A DNA stretch of 64,000 bases from NCBI GenBank assembly GCA_012976225.1, contig JAAVVG010000020.1, positions 496,001 through 560,000 on the forward strand, in the 5' to 3' direction. Below, in pieces: positions 1-11,116 of the stretch. A program made the translations under genes and the position numbers. Below the pieces are notes generated by a model that did not search any database, had not been told where the DNA came from, and worked only from the letters and a program-made list of their open reading frames with translations. This DNA comes from Golubevia sp. BC0850. Taxonomy: Eukaryota; Basidiomycota; Exobasidiomycetes; Golubeviales; Golubeviaceae. The number at the start of each line of letters is the position of its first letter. Position 1 is the stretch's first letter.

Positions 1-777
1 TCAAGAGCTCCATTAAGCAATCCCAAGCCTCTTGAGCGTTGCAGAAGAGATCGATCTTGAGGCAGTGAAGTGTTGGAGATTTGACAGTTGACAGCAGATT
101 ATACGTCGAGGCGTTCAATTCGAATAGGATTAGCGATTTGAGATTCGAGAAAGATAAGTTCTTGAACGATTCAAAACCTTGCTTCGTTCTCTCAGAAATT
201 CCGATTCTGTGTAAATGGATGCTCTTTAGGGTTTCTCTGGAGTTGAAAAGGATGGAATGAAGAGTATTTGTAGTCAATAAACCCATAGAGTTCCCGCTTA
301 TGCTCGTGTCAACTAGTTTCAGATCCTCCAAATGACTTCCGATCCATCTTGAGATGTATTCCGATAGATTGACGTATCTTGAAGTCAGTGAGAAGCTCTT
401 GAGTGATTTTGTGGGTTCCAAATCTTCTGGGATCTGAAATGACCCCCTTTCCCCTTCTGCTTCTGACTGCGACAGGTTTAAGCTTATGTACGTCAAGTTT
501 GGACAATTGATGCAGAAAGACCAGATCTCAGCTGCCGGTAAAGTTGATAAACCAAATCTATCTCTCTGTGGAGGGTTGGAGCAGACATGATTGAACTGCG
601 CCATTGTGAGCAGATAGCGCTGGAAGTGGCGATCGAGGCAGGTGGAAGGAAAGAGAGAAGATGAGAGAAAAGATCAAAAGGTAAGGCTTGGTTTGGATCT
701 TGCAGAGAGGCTTGATTTGTCCTCATCTTGATTGTGAAGAGAGAGAGAGAGAGAAGGGGGGCTCTCAGTGAAGTCAA
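1..777 (-). CDS. F-box/LRR-like protein, 3' part outside the window, frame conflict
   Basis: Read on the minus strand from an ATG at 777 or, more likely, 725. The first frame has a convincing F-box (Leu-Pro-Phe-Asp-Leu start, paired Leu/Ile positions, central Trp-Arg, ending Leu-His-Arg-Glu-Ile-Asp-Leu), which would recruit a substrate-binding protein to an SCF ubiquitin ligase through Skp1. A second frame is open from 604 to the window edge, about 200 codons, and reads like leucine-rich-repeat text (for example CPNLTYISLNL). The two frames overlap around 550-600 and no ordinary intron joins them; the only GT-AG fit with the right phase is 26 bases. Either a micro-intron, a sequence indel or a decayed gene is possible. 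The family is inferred from F-box plus LRR order; partner and substrate are unknown. Confidence 0.5.
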
Positions 778-1565
778 GATCCCAAGCCTTTTGTATCAAC
801 GTATCAATGCATATAAAGCACCTCTAATTTTAATTTTCCGGACCGAGTGAAGGAGACTTTGTCAAGTCCCCGGCTGGTTAGTCTCAGCAAGGCTCGCCCC
901 CCTTCTTGTGTCAAGCATCAATCTAGGATCGCTCACAAGATCCTCGTACGCTCAGAGCAAGAATCCATCGGGAAGTAAGGACTCTGAACGTCTGAACGAT
1001 CACTTAAGAACTACATATGTAGATCTAGAAAGGTCCGAGAGTATGTACACTCAAAGAGAGGATGTTGCGGCATGTGGGGTCGTATAGAGTAGCACAGCAT
1101 ACAGAATTTGCCTCAGATTGTGCCGAAACTGATGCCTTGTAGTAGTTCGTACTGATGCTTGGCTTCAAGATATGTAGAACGTTCTCAGGGATGAGGCGAT
1201 GTGATGAGGGTCACAGTCTCGCGAAGAAGAGAACAGAAAGAACGTGATTGAAATTGTGTAGAGTGAATGAATGAAAAAAAATCGGACCATTAAGAGGACA
1301 TGAAAAGGAACGGAATGAAAAGAAATTGCGTAGGAGAGAAAAAGAAGAGAGGTTAAGGTGGAATTGGGTATTATTGGGGAGAAATGTGAGTGAAGCGATT
1401 GTGAGAAGCAATGAGGGGAGTTGATTCGAAACAGTGGGACACGAAAAGAATTAGAGGAAGGCTGACATGAAAGGGAAAAGAAGGATGGACGGATATGACC
1501 TGTGGAAAGCGACAAGAGGGGCTTCTGGAAAAGAATGCGCTCGACGAATTGCATTGATGAGGTGG
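778..1565. other. Intergenic: F-box gene promoter and kinase 3' flank
   Basis: Open frames here are short, low-complexity and lack splice logic. It should hold the upstream region of the F-box gene and the 3' UTR of the kinase gene, both on the minus strand. I see no RNA gene or repeat. Confidence 0.5.
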
Positions 1566-4500
1566 CTACTCGTCCTCTTCCTCTTCTTCTATTGTGATCT
1601 GCTTGAAAGTCGGAGGCTGAGCTCCTCTTCTAGCAGTTCCACCCGGAGCTAGGTTCACTGCGGCAGAAGCGGAATTTGAATTTGAGTCTTCGATTTTGGT
1701 TTCGCTTTCTTCAACCTCATCACTTTCCTCGTCCATTGCTTTGAGAGTTGATGTTTTCATAGAAGAGAGACTTGAAGTCGTAGAAAGAGTGGATGGAATG
1801 TTGGAACTGTCATTGTTGTTTGAGATTGAAATCATTTTAGGAGAGATCTCTCTGCCAAGAGAAGGAGGTTGGAAAAGCGACCTCACTCCAGCATAACGGC
1901 CTTGATTCAGTAGACCACTTCCACCTGGCGTGTTGAATGAATTGGAAGTGAAAAGTGAGGAGTTGGGGCCTTTGCTCATACCGAAAGGATTCGAGTATTC
2001 ATTCTTGGATGTGCGAGTCGCAAAGGGCGAGTCTCCAGCACCACCGCCTGTCCTAGAAGTGGAGTCATAGTTGCCAAAGAAGTTGCTGGAAGTTCCAGAA
2101 TTAGAAGAAGAGTTCGTAGAGTTGAGTTGACCAAGGCCACCACTGTAAGTTGGTTCTTCGTCTTCGTCGATCCATTCGTCCTCCCCTTCTTTGGCTGCAA
2201 ACACGTCTCTCAGTTTGGGTCTGTTGGCAGCTATGACTTCTTCCGTACTGGGTTCGTCGTCAACAGTACCCATCCAGCTAGGAGGCGGTCTACCCCAACT
2301 TCTTCTCCAGGTGGCAGCGACGGGTTGAGGAGGTGAAGTCGGAAGTTGCTTTTGATGGATTGCAGCGTTCTCACTACCTCTCCGACTATGACTATGAGTT
2401 GAAGAGGCGGAATGAGTGGCTCTATGAGTCATCCCGTGAATCGAAGGATTGGCCGAAGGAGGCTTGTAGGGTGATCTAGATTTGTGAGCTACAAAGACGC
2501 TGTGAGCATGGTTGCTACCTGAGTTGGAGAAGGCCGAAATTGGAGAGAGAGGCTTTCCTTGACTGTCGAGAGAAGTTCTGGCACTGCCTCTACCAGTATT
2601 CGTGGCTGCCAATTCAGTGTCGGTGGTTACGTCTCCAATGTCTCCTTCTACAGCCTCGCTCGGACCAGGAGAAGAACCTCTGGAAGCGACAGAAGAAGCT
2701 CTTCTGCTATTCGATCCAGAATGAGGAGCTGTGTAAGGTCTATGTCGCCTGACAGTCGTTCCTCCATCACTTGGTCTCCTTCCGTGTAGACCTCTCAGAC
2801 TTCCAGCATATTCCCCACTTGCTTGGCTGAAGTGGTGATGATGACTCATGGAGCTCTGTTGTTGAAGTCTCATCAAAGATCCAGAACTGGAAGCGGATCC
2901 AGTCTTTGCGTGAAGGCTTCCAGAGTTCGGAGCTCGCCTCATCGAATTCGAACTAGACGGTCTGGATCCTCTCGGCAGACCAGATCCACTCAACGAGCCA
3001 CCTAGCTCCCAATTGACATCTCCGTACATAGTGGCAGTTGGGGTAATGCTACCAGCGCTCTGCCGCCTGTAATTGGAGGGTCGACCTGGAGGAGAGGTCG
3101 CCTTGCCGTCCAAGAGAGCTATGAGATGAGCGGAGCCAGTCGACCCTCTTCGACTGAGAGAGCCTCGATGAGGACTCTTAGGTCCACTTCCTCCCCCACT
3201 GGCATTCGTGCTCCTCCTACTGAGAGTGGAAGGCGATGCAGTCTGATAAGGACTTGCACGAGCTCTAGCGCTTCCTGTCCTAGGAACATTCTGACTCGCT
3301 GAACCAGGTCCAGAGTGTCCAAGGCTGGAAGGTAGACCTTTGGTAGCTAATTTGCTGCCGCTTCCACTTGCTCCAGCCGCAGCAGCTCCCTTCCTCTTCT
3401 TTCTCATCTGCTTGTCTTCTGAACCTAGCCAAGTCCTAACAGTCGATAGGAAGGAAGATCTTGTCCTAGATCCCTTGGGATGAGAAGGTGAATCAGAGAT
3501 TCTTCCTTCGTTCCCGTGGTCTTCTCCAGAGCTCATGGTTGAGAAGGTCTCGACGGAACCAGAAGCGGCGAGCTGAGAGGCGGCTTGGACCTCAGCTGGA
3601 GAAGCCGATCCACCAAGGCGATTAGCAGCTTTGGAACTCATCCTAGTGGGAGAGGCATGCTCGTGACTAGTGCTCATAGCAGCCATCGACTTCAGCCTGT
3701 CGAAGTCCTTCTCTGAGCCCCGAGGCGATCTGGCGATGGACTTTCCAGAAGGTGAAGAATTTACATTCGGAGAAGAGAGCTTCTCTGTCGACCGAGTAGC
3801 ACTGATCTTGCTCGGCATCAACTCTTTTTGAAGACTGGAAGGAGATTGGCTCTTGGGGCTGAGAATCCCTTGCGTGTTCCTCTTTCCGAATAGATTAGAT
3901 ACCGGACTCTTTGATCTCTCCACAGGTAGCTCTTCGTCTCCCACCTTGACTGTCGGGACGTTCGAGTGTCCGCCTCCTCCTCCAAGCTTCCCTGCCAACT
4001 GTTTCATGCTGAAGGAGTTGGTTCGATTCCTCTTCGGCTTGGTAGGCATTGCAGTAGAAGGCAGATTCGTCGCTCCCAATTGAGCCTTGGAGGATCCAGA
4101 CTTTGACTTGGTAGAAGCTTTTTGACTGGTGTTAGAGCTGTCTGGAGTCGAATTTCCTCCCGTGGTCAAGAGGCTGGAATGGTCTAGAGAAGTGGCAGAA
4201 GTGGTTCCGAGGGTTCCTGAAGGTGTAGTCGTAGAGGTTCCTTCTGCTGTAAGAGCTTCGGACAGGGAGGAAGATCTAGGAAGAGCACTTGTCTCCTCTC
4301 CGCTTCTGCTCCTCGACCTGCTCGACCTCTCCTCTTCCTGTTTCGATCCAATTTCAGCGAGGGCTTGAATCGTGCTTGCGTCCAATCTTCTCCTGAAAGA
4401 ATCTTGAGCACTCTTCGGAAGGCCATCCCTGGGTTGTGAGTCTGTCATGGCGTTCAACTCTTCCCTCGAACTCCTTCGATTAGGATCTTTGGGTGGGACT

Positions 4501-7115
4501 GGAGGGGCGTCTAGTTGAGGCGAAGAGGAAGAAGGATCCAGAGCAGTTGAAGAGTGGCCTCCATAAGCCTCCTTCTCTTCCGCTTTCCTCTTCAACAGCC
4601 ACCACATCGCTCCGCTAGCATCGCAAGCGTCATTGATGATGCTGTGAACAATTTGGCCAACATCCATTCCGATCGAGCTCAACTGGTGCAATAGATTCTG
4701 TTCTAGGGTAGTAGAGAAGAGAGCAGGTTGGAGGTGCGTCATCAGAGAGATGTAATCCACTGGTCTCGAAGCTAGAGAAGGAGGATTGTGGTCCGACAAA
4801 GCACCACTCGAGAGAGATCTTCGTTTCGTTCTTGAGGGTGTTCGATGATGACCCTTGGAAGAAGATTGGGAAGATCTCTTCGTAAGATTGTTCGCACCCA
4901 TAGATCCGAAGGGAGTTGGTGAGGAAGCCGCGACCCTCTGAGATTCAGAGATTGAATTTGATGCGGAATGAGGCTTCGAGCCCTGTTCAGCTCCTTCGGA
5001 TTTGGAAGATGTCGTTTTCGATCCTCCTCCTTCTTCTTCGACTTCGGGCGATCCTGGACTTTCATGATGAGTGGGAAGAGGCCTTGCGGTGGAATTCTTG
5101 CTGCTGGAATAGTTCTTCGAGGAAGAGGAAGCGATAGTCCCACTAGATCCTTCCCTTTTGATTGTAGTTTGACTTGAGTTCTTTTGAGAAATGCCAATCA
5201 GAGATTCCGAACTGACCTCTCCTTCCTTAGCGAGCTCAGATGAATTCTTGGGGGAAGAAGAACTCTCCAGACCGTCATCTCCATCATCAGTTGTAGGAGT
5301 CGTATCGTCGCTTCTATGACTTTTCCCGCTCTTCCCACTCCTGATGTCTGAAGCGGAAGCTGAACTGCTTTCACTGTCACTAACAGCTGAATAGAAACTA
5401 GACTGACTTGCTGTTGAGAGAGTTGAGCCTACTAGACCCTTTTCTAGATCCGTTGAAGTGAGCTTGTCGCTGGAAGAGATTGAGGAAGTAGAAGAAGCAG
5501 AAGAACTGGTTGCGATTGATGCGCTACTGCTCTTGTTGCTAGATTCAGTATCGTTTGAAGGTTGCGATGGACTACTCTTTGGTAAAGCAGTTGGATCTTC
5601 TTTTGAGGATTCTTCGGCATCTGCGGGTCTAGCAGTCTCGTCCGCCAAGTCTTGAGCTTCTATTTCCATCTCTGCATTCTCTTCGTCTGATTCGTCCTCT
5701 TCTTCCACGACCCCATCTCCTTTTAAAGGTGAGGTTCCATCTTCTTCGACTGTCGACATGATTCCTTCCCTGAAGACTTTAGAAAACCAAGGATGAGAAA
5801 GGATGGACTTGATGGAAGGTCGTTTCGTCGGCGAAGATTGAAGGATCTGAGTGATTAGATCTCTGGCCTCTGCGAGGTTCAGGCAATAAGAGGGATGAAG
5901 GTGATGATGAGTCTACCCAGGTCGAAGGAAAGATGCAATGTATGCGGACAGACTGAACTCGATTGAGAACAACTCCAGTTTTAATCGAAACTCACCTTCT
6001 CCGACCTTGACCCCATCGTCTCCTCCCTTTGGCATCTCATAATCTCCTTTCCAGATCTTCTGCTTCATTACTTCCTCGTCATCATCATCGAAAGGAAGAG
6101 CACCGAACAAGAGAGCGTAAAGAATGATTCCCAAAGACCAAATGTCTACCTCTGTTTTTCGATTATCCGTTTGATTTGTGTTGTGAGAGAAGGGATGGGC
6201 AGCAGAGGATAGAGTGAGGTAGAAAAGGTTGAAGAAAAGAAAAACAGGGGGCAGAAACTTGATCAGATGAACAAAGGGCTGGAGAACGTGAGACTGCAGT
6301 AGATAAGCCCACCTCCTAGGATGGAGATGGCCAGCTCTAGGACTGCTCGAGAACCTCGGATGGCCAAAGATCGCAAATGGTAGTTTTGTGTTCGGAGTCT
6401 CGAGTCTATTCAGAGCTCTCTTCCGCTTCCCTTGGTCACCCTCTCATCCTCCCGCAAAGCACTCACCTTCACCTCTATACCTCTCTCCCCTCAACATCTC
6501 TGGAGCTGCGTAACCCGTAGTCCCACAAAACGTATCCATCAATCTGTCCTTCTCAAATTCTCTCGTGAAACCAAAGTCTCCTAATTTGACGTTACATTTC
6601 TCATCCAACAGGATATTCTCCAATTTCAAATCTCTATGGACGATTCCCTTCTCATGACAATAAGCCAAAGCCAAGCAAAGTTGACCAAAAATTCTTCTAG
6701 TTTCAGGCTCATTCAAAGCTTGGTTCTCTACCAGATAGTCATAGAGTTCCCCTCCCGGACAAAGTTCCGAGGCCATCCAAATGGAAGATTCAGTTGCGAT
6801 GACTTCATAGAGTTGAATGATGTTTGGATGATGAAGTCTTCGGTGATGATGGATCTCTCTTGTTAATTGACCTAGAGCAGAAGAGGTCTTTGGAATTTGT
6901 TTGATTGCAACTTTTAAGCCTGTCAGACGATGAGTTGCTAATCTAACTTTACCATAAGTCCCCTCTCCTATTGTTCTACCCAAAGTGTAAGATCCTATCG
7001 TTTTAAGATAAGTTGAAGATAGCTCTTTACCTAGTTCTTGATAAGCTGATGCTAAGAATGCTTTCTGATTCAGAAGAGAGGATCTAGTGTTTGGATTGGG
7101 ATGTTGACGTGACAT
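1566..7115 (-). CDS. Protein kinase of the yeast YPL150W type with a very long Ser-rich tail
   Basis: Three exons (7115-6467, 6151-5996, 5869-1566) give 1702 residues. The kinase domain occupies about residues 42-300: GEGTYGKV loop, VAIK lysine near 72, HRDLKLEN catalytic loop, DFGFTREF and YAAPEM, so it should be an active Ser/Thr kinase. The wording of the domain (YEVIATES, ELYDYL, GIILYALLFGALPFDDDDE) resembles S. cerevisiae YPL150W within the CAMK-like group more than Kin4 or Snf1; that assignment is from memory of the family. The remaining 1400 residues are Ser/Thr/Pro-rich and probably disordered, except for a conserved-looking island near residues 640-700 (SSIGMDVGQIV, then ACDASGAMWWLL) that may be a UBA-like or regulatory segment. 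Substrate and pathway are unknown. Confidence 0.85.
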
Positions 7116-7833
7116 GGCGGAAGAGGAGAAGATGGTGGAAGGGTGTGGTGGTTGGAGATGGGAGATGGCTCCTCTCTGGATGAGTTAATGGATATGAATC
7201 TGTTCAGATTTTTATTGGCTTGAATGTTCTCTGGAGGTTTGTTTGTTTAGAAGAGGAAGGTATCCTTAACGCCATGCGTTCTTGAGGTAGATGTAGACCT
7301 TCTATTTCTGGATTGACTGATTGTTTGGTCTTGAGGAAAGATCAGCGATCAGGATAAAGAAGGTGAATGAAGTGATCACCTCTCTACTCTCGAGAATGTC
7401 GATGCTCTACTCAAATTAGATGGAATGAGACCAACTCTTTCCTAAGAAGAAGTACCGACTGAGAGAGGAGAGAAGAGGATTCCCAAGGTGTCCCTAGATA
7501 CCGCCACATGGTCTTCAACCACCTCATTTCTATGAATTGTCGTCTTTTTGTAATTTCAATTTCTGTTTGAGCCCCAAGATCTGACCACCATCAGCCCTCG
7601 TATCTCTGTCTCCCTCTCTGAAAACTCTCTCATCGCGATGAAGACGACCTAGGACCAAATTCTTCTGAAGAAAGTGAGTAGCACACATTTGAGAATTAAA
7701 GAGAGTAAATTTCAAACACATGAAATGGGTGAATAGACAGGTGACGAGCTGATCCAGTTGAGAGAAAGTGTCTAGAAAATGGGTTCAAATAAAAGCGTAA
7801 TGAGAGAGGTATCGACATAAAGGAAAGAGTCTC
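7116..7833. other. Intergenic between kinase start and ABC transporter stop
   Basis: Both flanking genes are on the minus strand, so this is the 3' UTR of the ABC transporter followed by the kinase promoter. No gene, RNA or repeat is evident. Confidence 0.5.
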
Positions 7834-10316
7834 CTACTTCTGAGCTCTCAAGACTAAGTAGAACAGAACTCTATAAACAACGATGATGATGACTAAAATG
7901 AAAGCGTAGAGGGTTGTAGAGATCCCTGCAAAACCTAGGTCTTTGATTACGTCTTCACCTCTGACAGCACAGATTCCTTCAGAGATGAGAGAAGAAGGGA
8001 AAGAACATTGACAGTTTCCTTCAGCAATTGAACCATTGCAAGGGAAGATCAATCCAGTCAAATCCTGAGAGTGAAGTGGAAGGACAAACAAGGGTTTCGG
8101 ACTTTAAGAGCAATAACGCGTTTCGAAATCGACGAGACTGTTGCTACTCACATTCTTGACCAACAATTGGAAAGAGAAGGTCTCGAAATCGATGAAATGA
8201 GCCCAGTAGTAACACCAAGTAGGAAGATTTCTGATGAAATAACCTTGAACTGTCATCCAAAAGCCGAAAGCAAACGCAGAGATTGCGAGAGCGGCGATGA
8301 AGATGGGGATGATGGCTGCGACCAAAAGAGTTTGGAATTCCGCTGCTGTGATCCCTAGGAAGAGGAAAGCCAGGAACTTGAAGAAGTGAGCTCCTCCTGG
8401 GTTCAATCCAATGGACCAGTAACAAATGACGGCGAAGAGGAAAGTGCAGATGAACATGAAAGGTAGAGTGATCAAAGTCTGAAGAGTGGAAAGAGAGTAT
8501 AAGCTAAGGTGAGCGATCGACTTGGATCTCTGAGTAAAGTGATTTAGGTCAGAGTTGATACTCACCTGAGCAAGAGCATAGCTCGCTGGTCCGTAGAGTC
8601 CGTTTCTCTTCTCTCTGACGAAGACAGATCTTTCTTCCAAGAAAGCTGGACAAGCTGCGATGGACATGAAACCCAAGAAAGCCACCGAGAAGAAGTGGAC
8701 ACTAAGACGATCGTTTATGTGGTTGGAATCTTGATCCAAGTTAACCCAGACGGTAGCGAGTCTGTCGAAAGAAAAAGTGAGAAGAGTCAGAGAGAAGGTC
8801 GAGTGATCATGCCGTCAGTCAATTTCGAAGACTTACAGAATTCCCATTCCGACATACATAGCTGCACGTACACCGTAGGCTAGAATGTTTCTGGAGTAAT
8901 TGAGCCTGAGAGAGAGAGAGGGAAAGTGTAGTCAACGGAGTCAGCCGCAAGACAGAGAGACAACACCAAGACGAGAGGCAACGTGGACTCACCAATTTCT
9001 GTAAGTCAAGATCCAAGTTTTGAACCAAAAAGATTTGAAATCTTGAACTTGAGAGACAGACTTTCCACCTCTTCCACTTTCAGCCAAGTTCTGAACGTTG
9101 TTCTCAGATTGACTTTCCTTTTGATGAGACTTGAATTGTTGAGCAAATTCGTCGATGCTCATGACTTTGTTCGGAGTAGTTTCCATGGCTGAAATCATTG
9201 GAACAGTCTCTTCATCCTTGAACTCGGTTGAGACTAGAGACATGGCGAAATCGGCTGGGTTGGTGTGTTCTGGGCAGACGTAACCTAATTTGGAGAAGTA
9301 AGGAGCTACGTCGAGAGTTGGACCTCTGAAGATTTGATGTCCTTGAGCCATGAGAAGGGTTTGGTCAAAGAGTGAGACTGAAAGGGAATTAGAAATAGAA
9401 GGGGTCAGTGAAAAAGCGTCGACAAAGCCAAAGTCTGTCAAATACTCACAGGTCTCCCAGTTTGGAGAGTGAACACTGGCGATGACGATGATCTGGAACT
9501 CCTTGGCTAGTCCCTTGATGGAGTTCATGACTTCGAAAGAAGTCTGACTGTCCAATCCACTGGTAGGTTCGTCTAAGAAGAGAACTTTGGGCAGAGTGAT
9601 CAAGGAAGTTCCGACCGTAACTCGTCTCTTTTGTCCTCCAGAGATCCCCTTTTGAATAGGAGTTCCGATTCTTTGGTTAGCTTCCTTAGATAGACCGAGA
9701 CCTTTCATGATGGACCTGGTTCTGGAATCGAGAGTTTCGGAAGTGGTTGAAGGCGGAAGACTAGGGAATGGAGAAAGAATGTAGGAGGTTATGTAAACTA
9801 CCCTATTGCCCGCTCGCCTGACGATCATCGAGATACTCACGACAGCTTGGCGGAGAGCTTTAAAGTTTCTTCAACAGTCAATACTCCAAGTAAACAATCA
9901 TCTTGTTCGACATAAGAGCAGATGTCTCTGAACTTGAAGTCAGATGTCGAGTCGAACAAGATTTCACCGTGACTTGGTTTCTTTCTCCCAGCCAAAAGGT
10001 CAAGTAGAGTCGAATTTCCAGCTCCGGATGGTCCCAAAACTAGTTGATGAGATGAATTTCAAAGAGATCCGAGGGTGAGGCAGAGAAAAAAGAAGCAGTA
10101 AAGAAAAAACAAAAACGGTTCGACTCCCAAAAGGGAAAAATGCTCACCTGCAATCATCTGTCCAGATTCGGCTCTCCCACTGACACTCTTGACTAGCTGT
10201 CTGAGATCTTTTTTCTTGGACTTGATCTCAAAGGAAAGGTCTTGGAACTCCAAAACATGGTGACCATTTTTCTCGCTGAGAGATTGTTCGTCGACGAAAG
10301 ACTTGGATGATGACAT
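7834..10316 (-). CDS. ABCG-type half-transporter with an altered Walker A motif
   Basis: Eight exons (10316-10148, 10039-9841, 9760-9450, 9377-8993, 8905-8837, 8761-8566, 8478-8152, 8064-7834) give 628 residues, the usual size of an ABCG half-transporter, which works as a dimer in a membrane. One N-terminal ATPase domain is followed by a six-helix ABC2 membrane domain. The ABC signature ISGGQKRRV, Walker B VLFLDEPTSGLDS and the H-loop histidine are intact, and a Cys-rich loop precedes the last helix. Walker A reads GPSGAGNST: the lysine that holds the ATP phosphates is Asn. Fungal full-size PDR pumps have a known Lys-to-Cys change in their first domain, but a half-transporter has only one kind of site. 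The substrate could be lipid, sterol or drug; the sequence does not tell. Confidence 0.9.
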
Positions 10317-11116
10317 TGGAGGACGGAAGGGAGGCTGGTTTGGGTTGGAGGGCGGGTAGGATAGGATCGCGGGGGGGGGGGGGTTGAAGAAAGTGGGAAC
10401 GGATGAAGAGTAGAAAGAGAAAAGGGAAAGAAGAAGAAGAAGGTGACCTTATAAGAGAATTTTTGATCCAATGCAGAAGACGGTCCCGCTCGCAGTTGTC
10501 CGGGACGACCTGGTTCTAGAAGAGCCGTCTACATCGCCTCCCCCTTACATCTAGTTCTTGTGTCTAACTCCCTGGAATTAATTTTGTCTGCAGGCTTTTG
10601 GAAATGTTCAGACAGGAAGAGGGTTCAAGAGAAAGCAAATGGGTTGGAAAAGGCGCCACCCTTGTCCCTTGAATCACTACATGATCCCGCATCCCCTATA
10701 CTGTTCCAATCATTTTGACGCCAACCAGCACCGTAGAACCACCTTTCAAACTCTTTTCAATACAAACAGAATCTTTGATCAAAAGAGAGATGATTCTTTT
10801 GTGAAATGAGAATTGAGAAAGAAACGCGCAGATCTAGTACAAAGTTCAAGATGCAGAACCAAGAGAAAGGGAAAAGAAGTGGACATGAACAAGGAAGAAT
10901 TAGAGAGATGAACTAGTAGAATATGGACTTTCTTTGGTGAGAAGAAAACAGAGGTATGGAGGGTAGAGATGTCATTAGATGGAACTTGGACTTGGGAAGT
11001 AGATTCGAAAAGAGGTATTCGGAGGAGAAATGTCCAAAGAGGAAAAAGTAATGAAAAGGTTGTTGATGCTTGAGGTAAGAGATTGAGGAGATCAAGGAGA
11101 GTAGCAGGAATGCCAT
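10317..11116. other. Intergenic: ABC transporter promoter, MOB1 3' flank
   Basis: Contains a homopolymer run of about 13 G at 10371-10383, close upstream of the ABC transporter start (it reads as C on the coding strand). No gene is supported. Confidence 0.5.

Noticed and set aside
1165-1554. Minus-strand ORF downstream of the kinase stop
   Set aside because: Low-complexity Ser/Phe/His text typical of translated A/G-rich non-coding sequence, with no upstream splice junction.
4021-4035. tRNA B-box-like strings (GGTTCGATTCC type)
   Set aside because: They fall inside the kinase coding sequence or lack a matching A box, acceptor stem and anticodon arm. No tRNA was supported anywhere.
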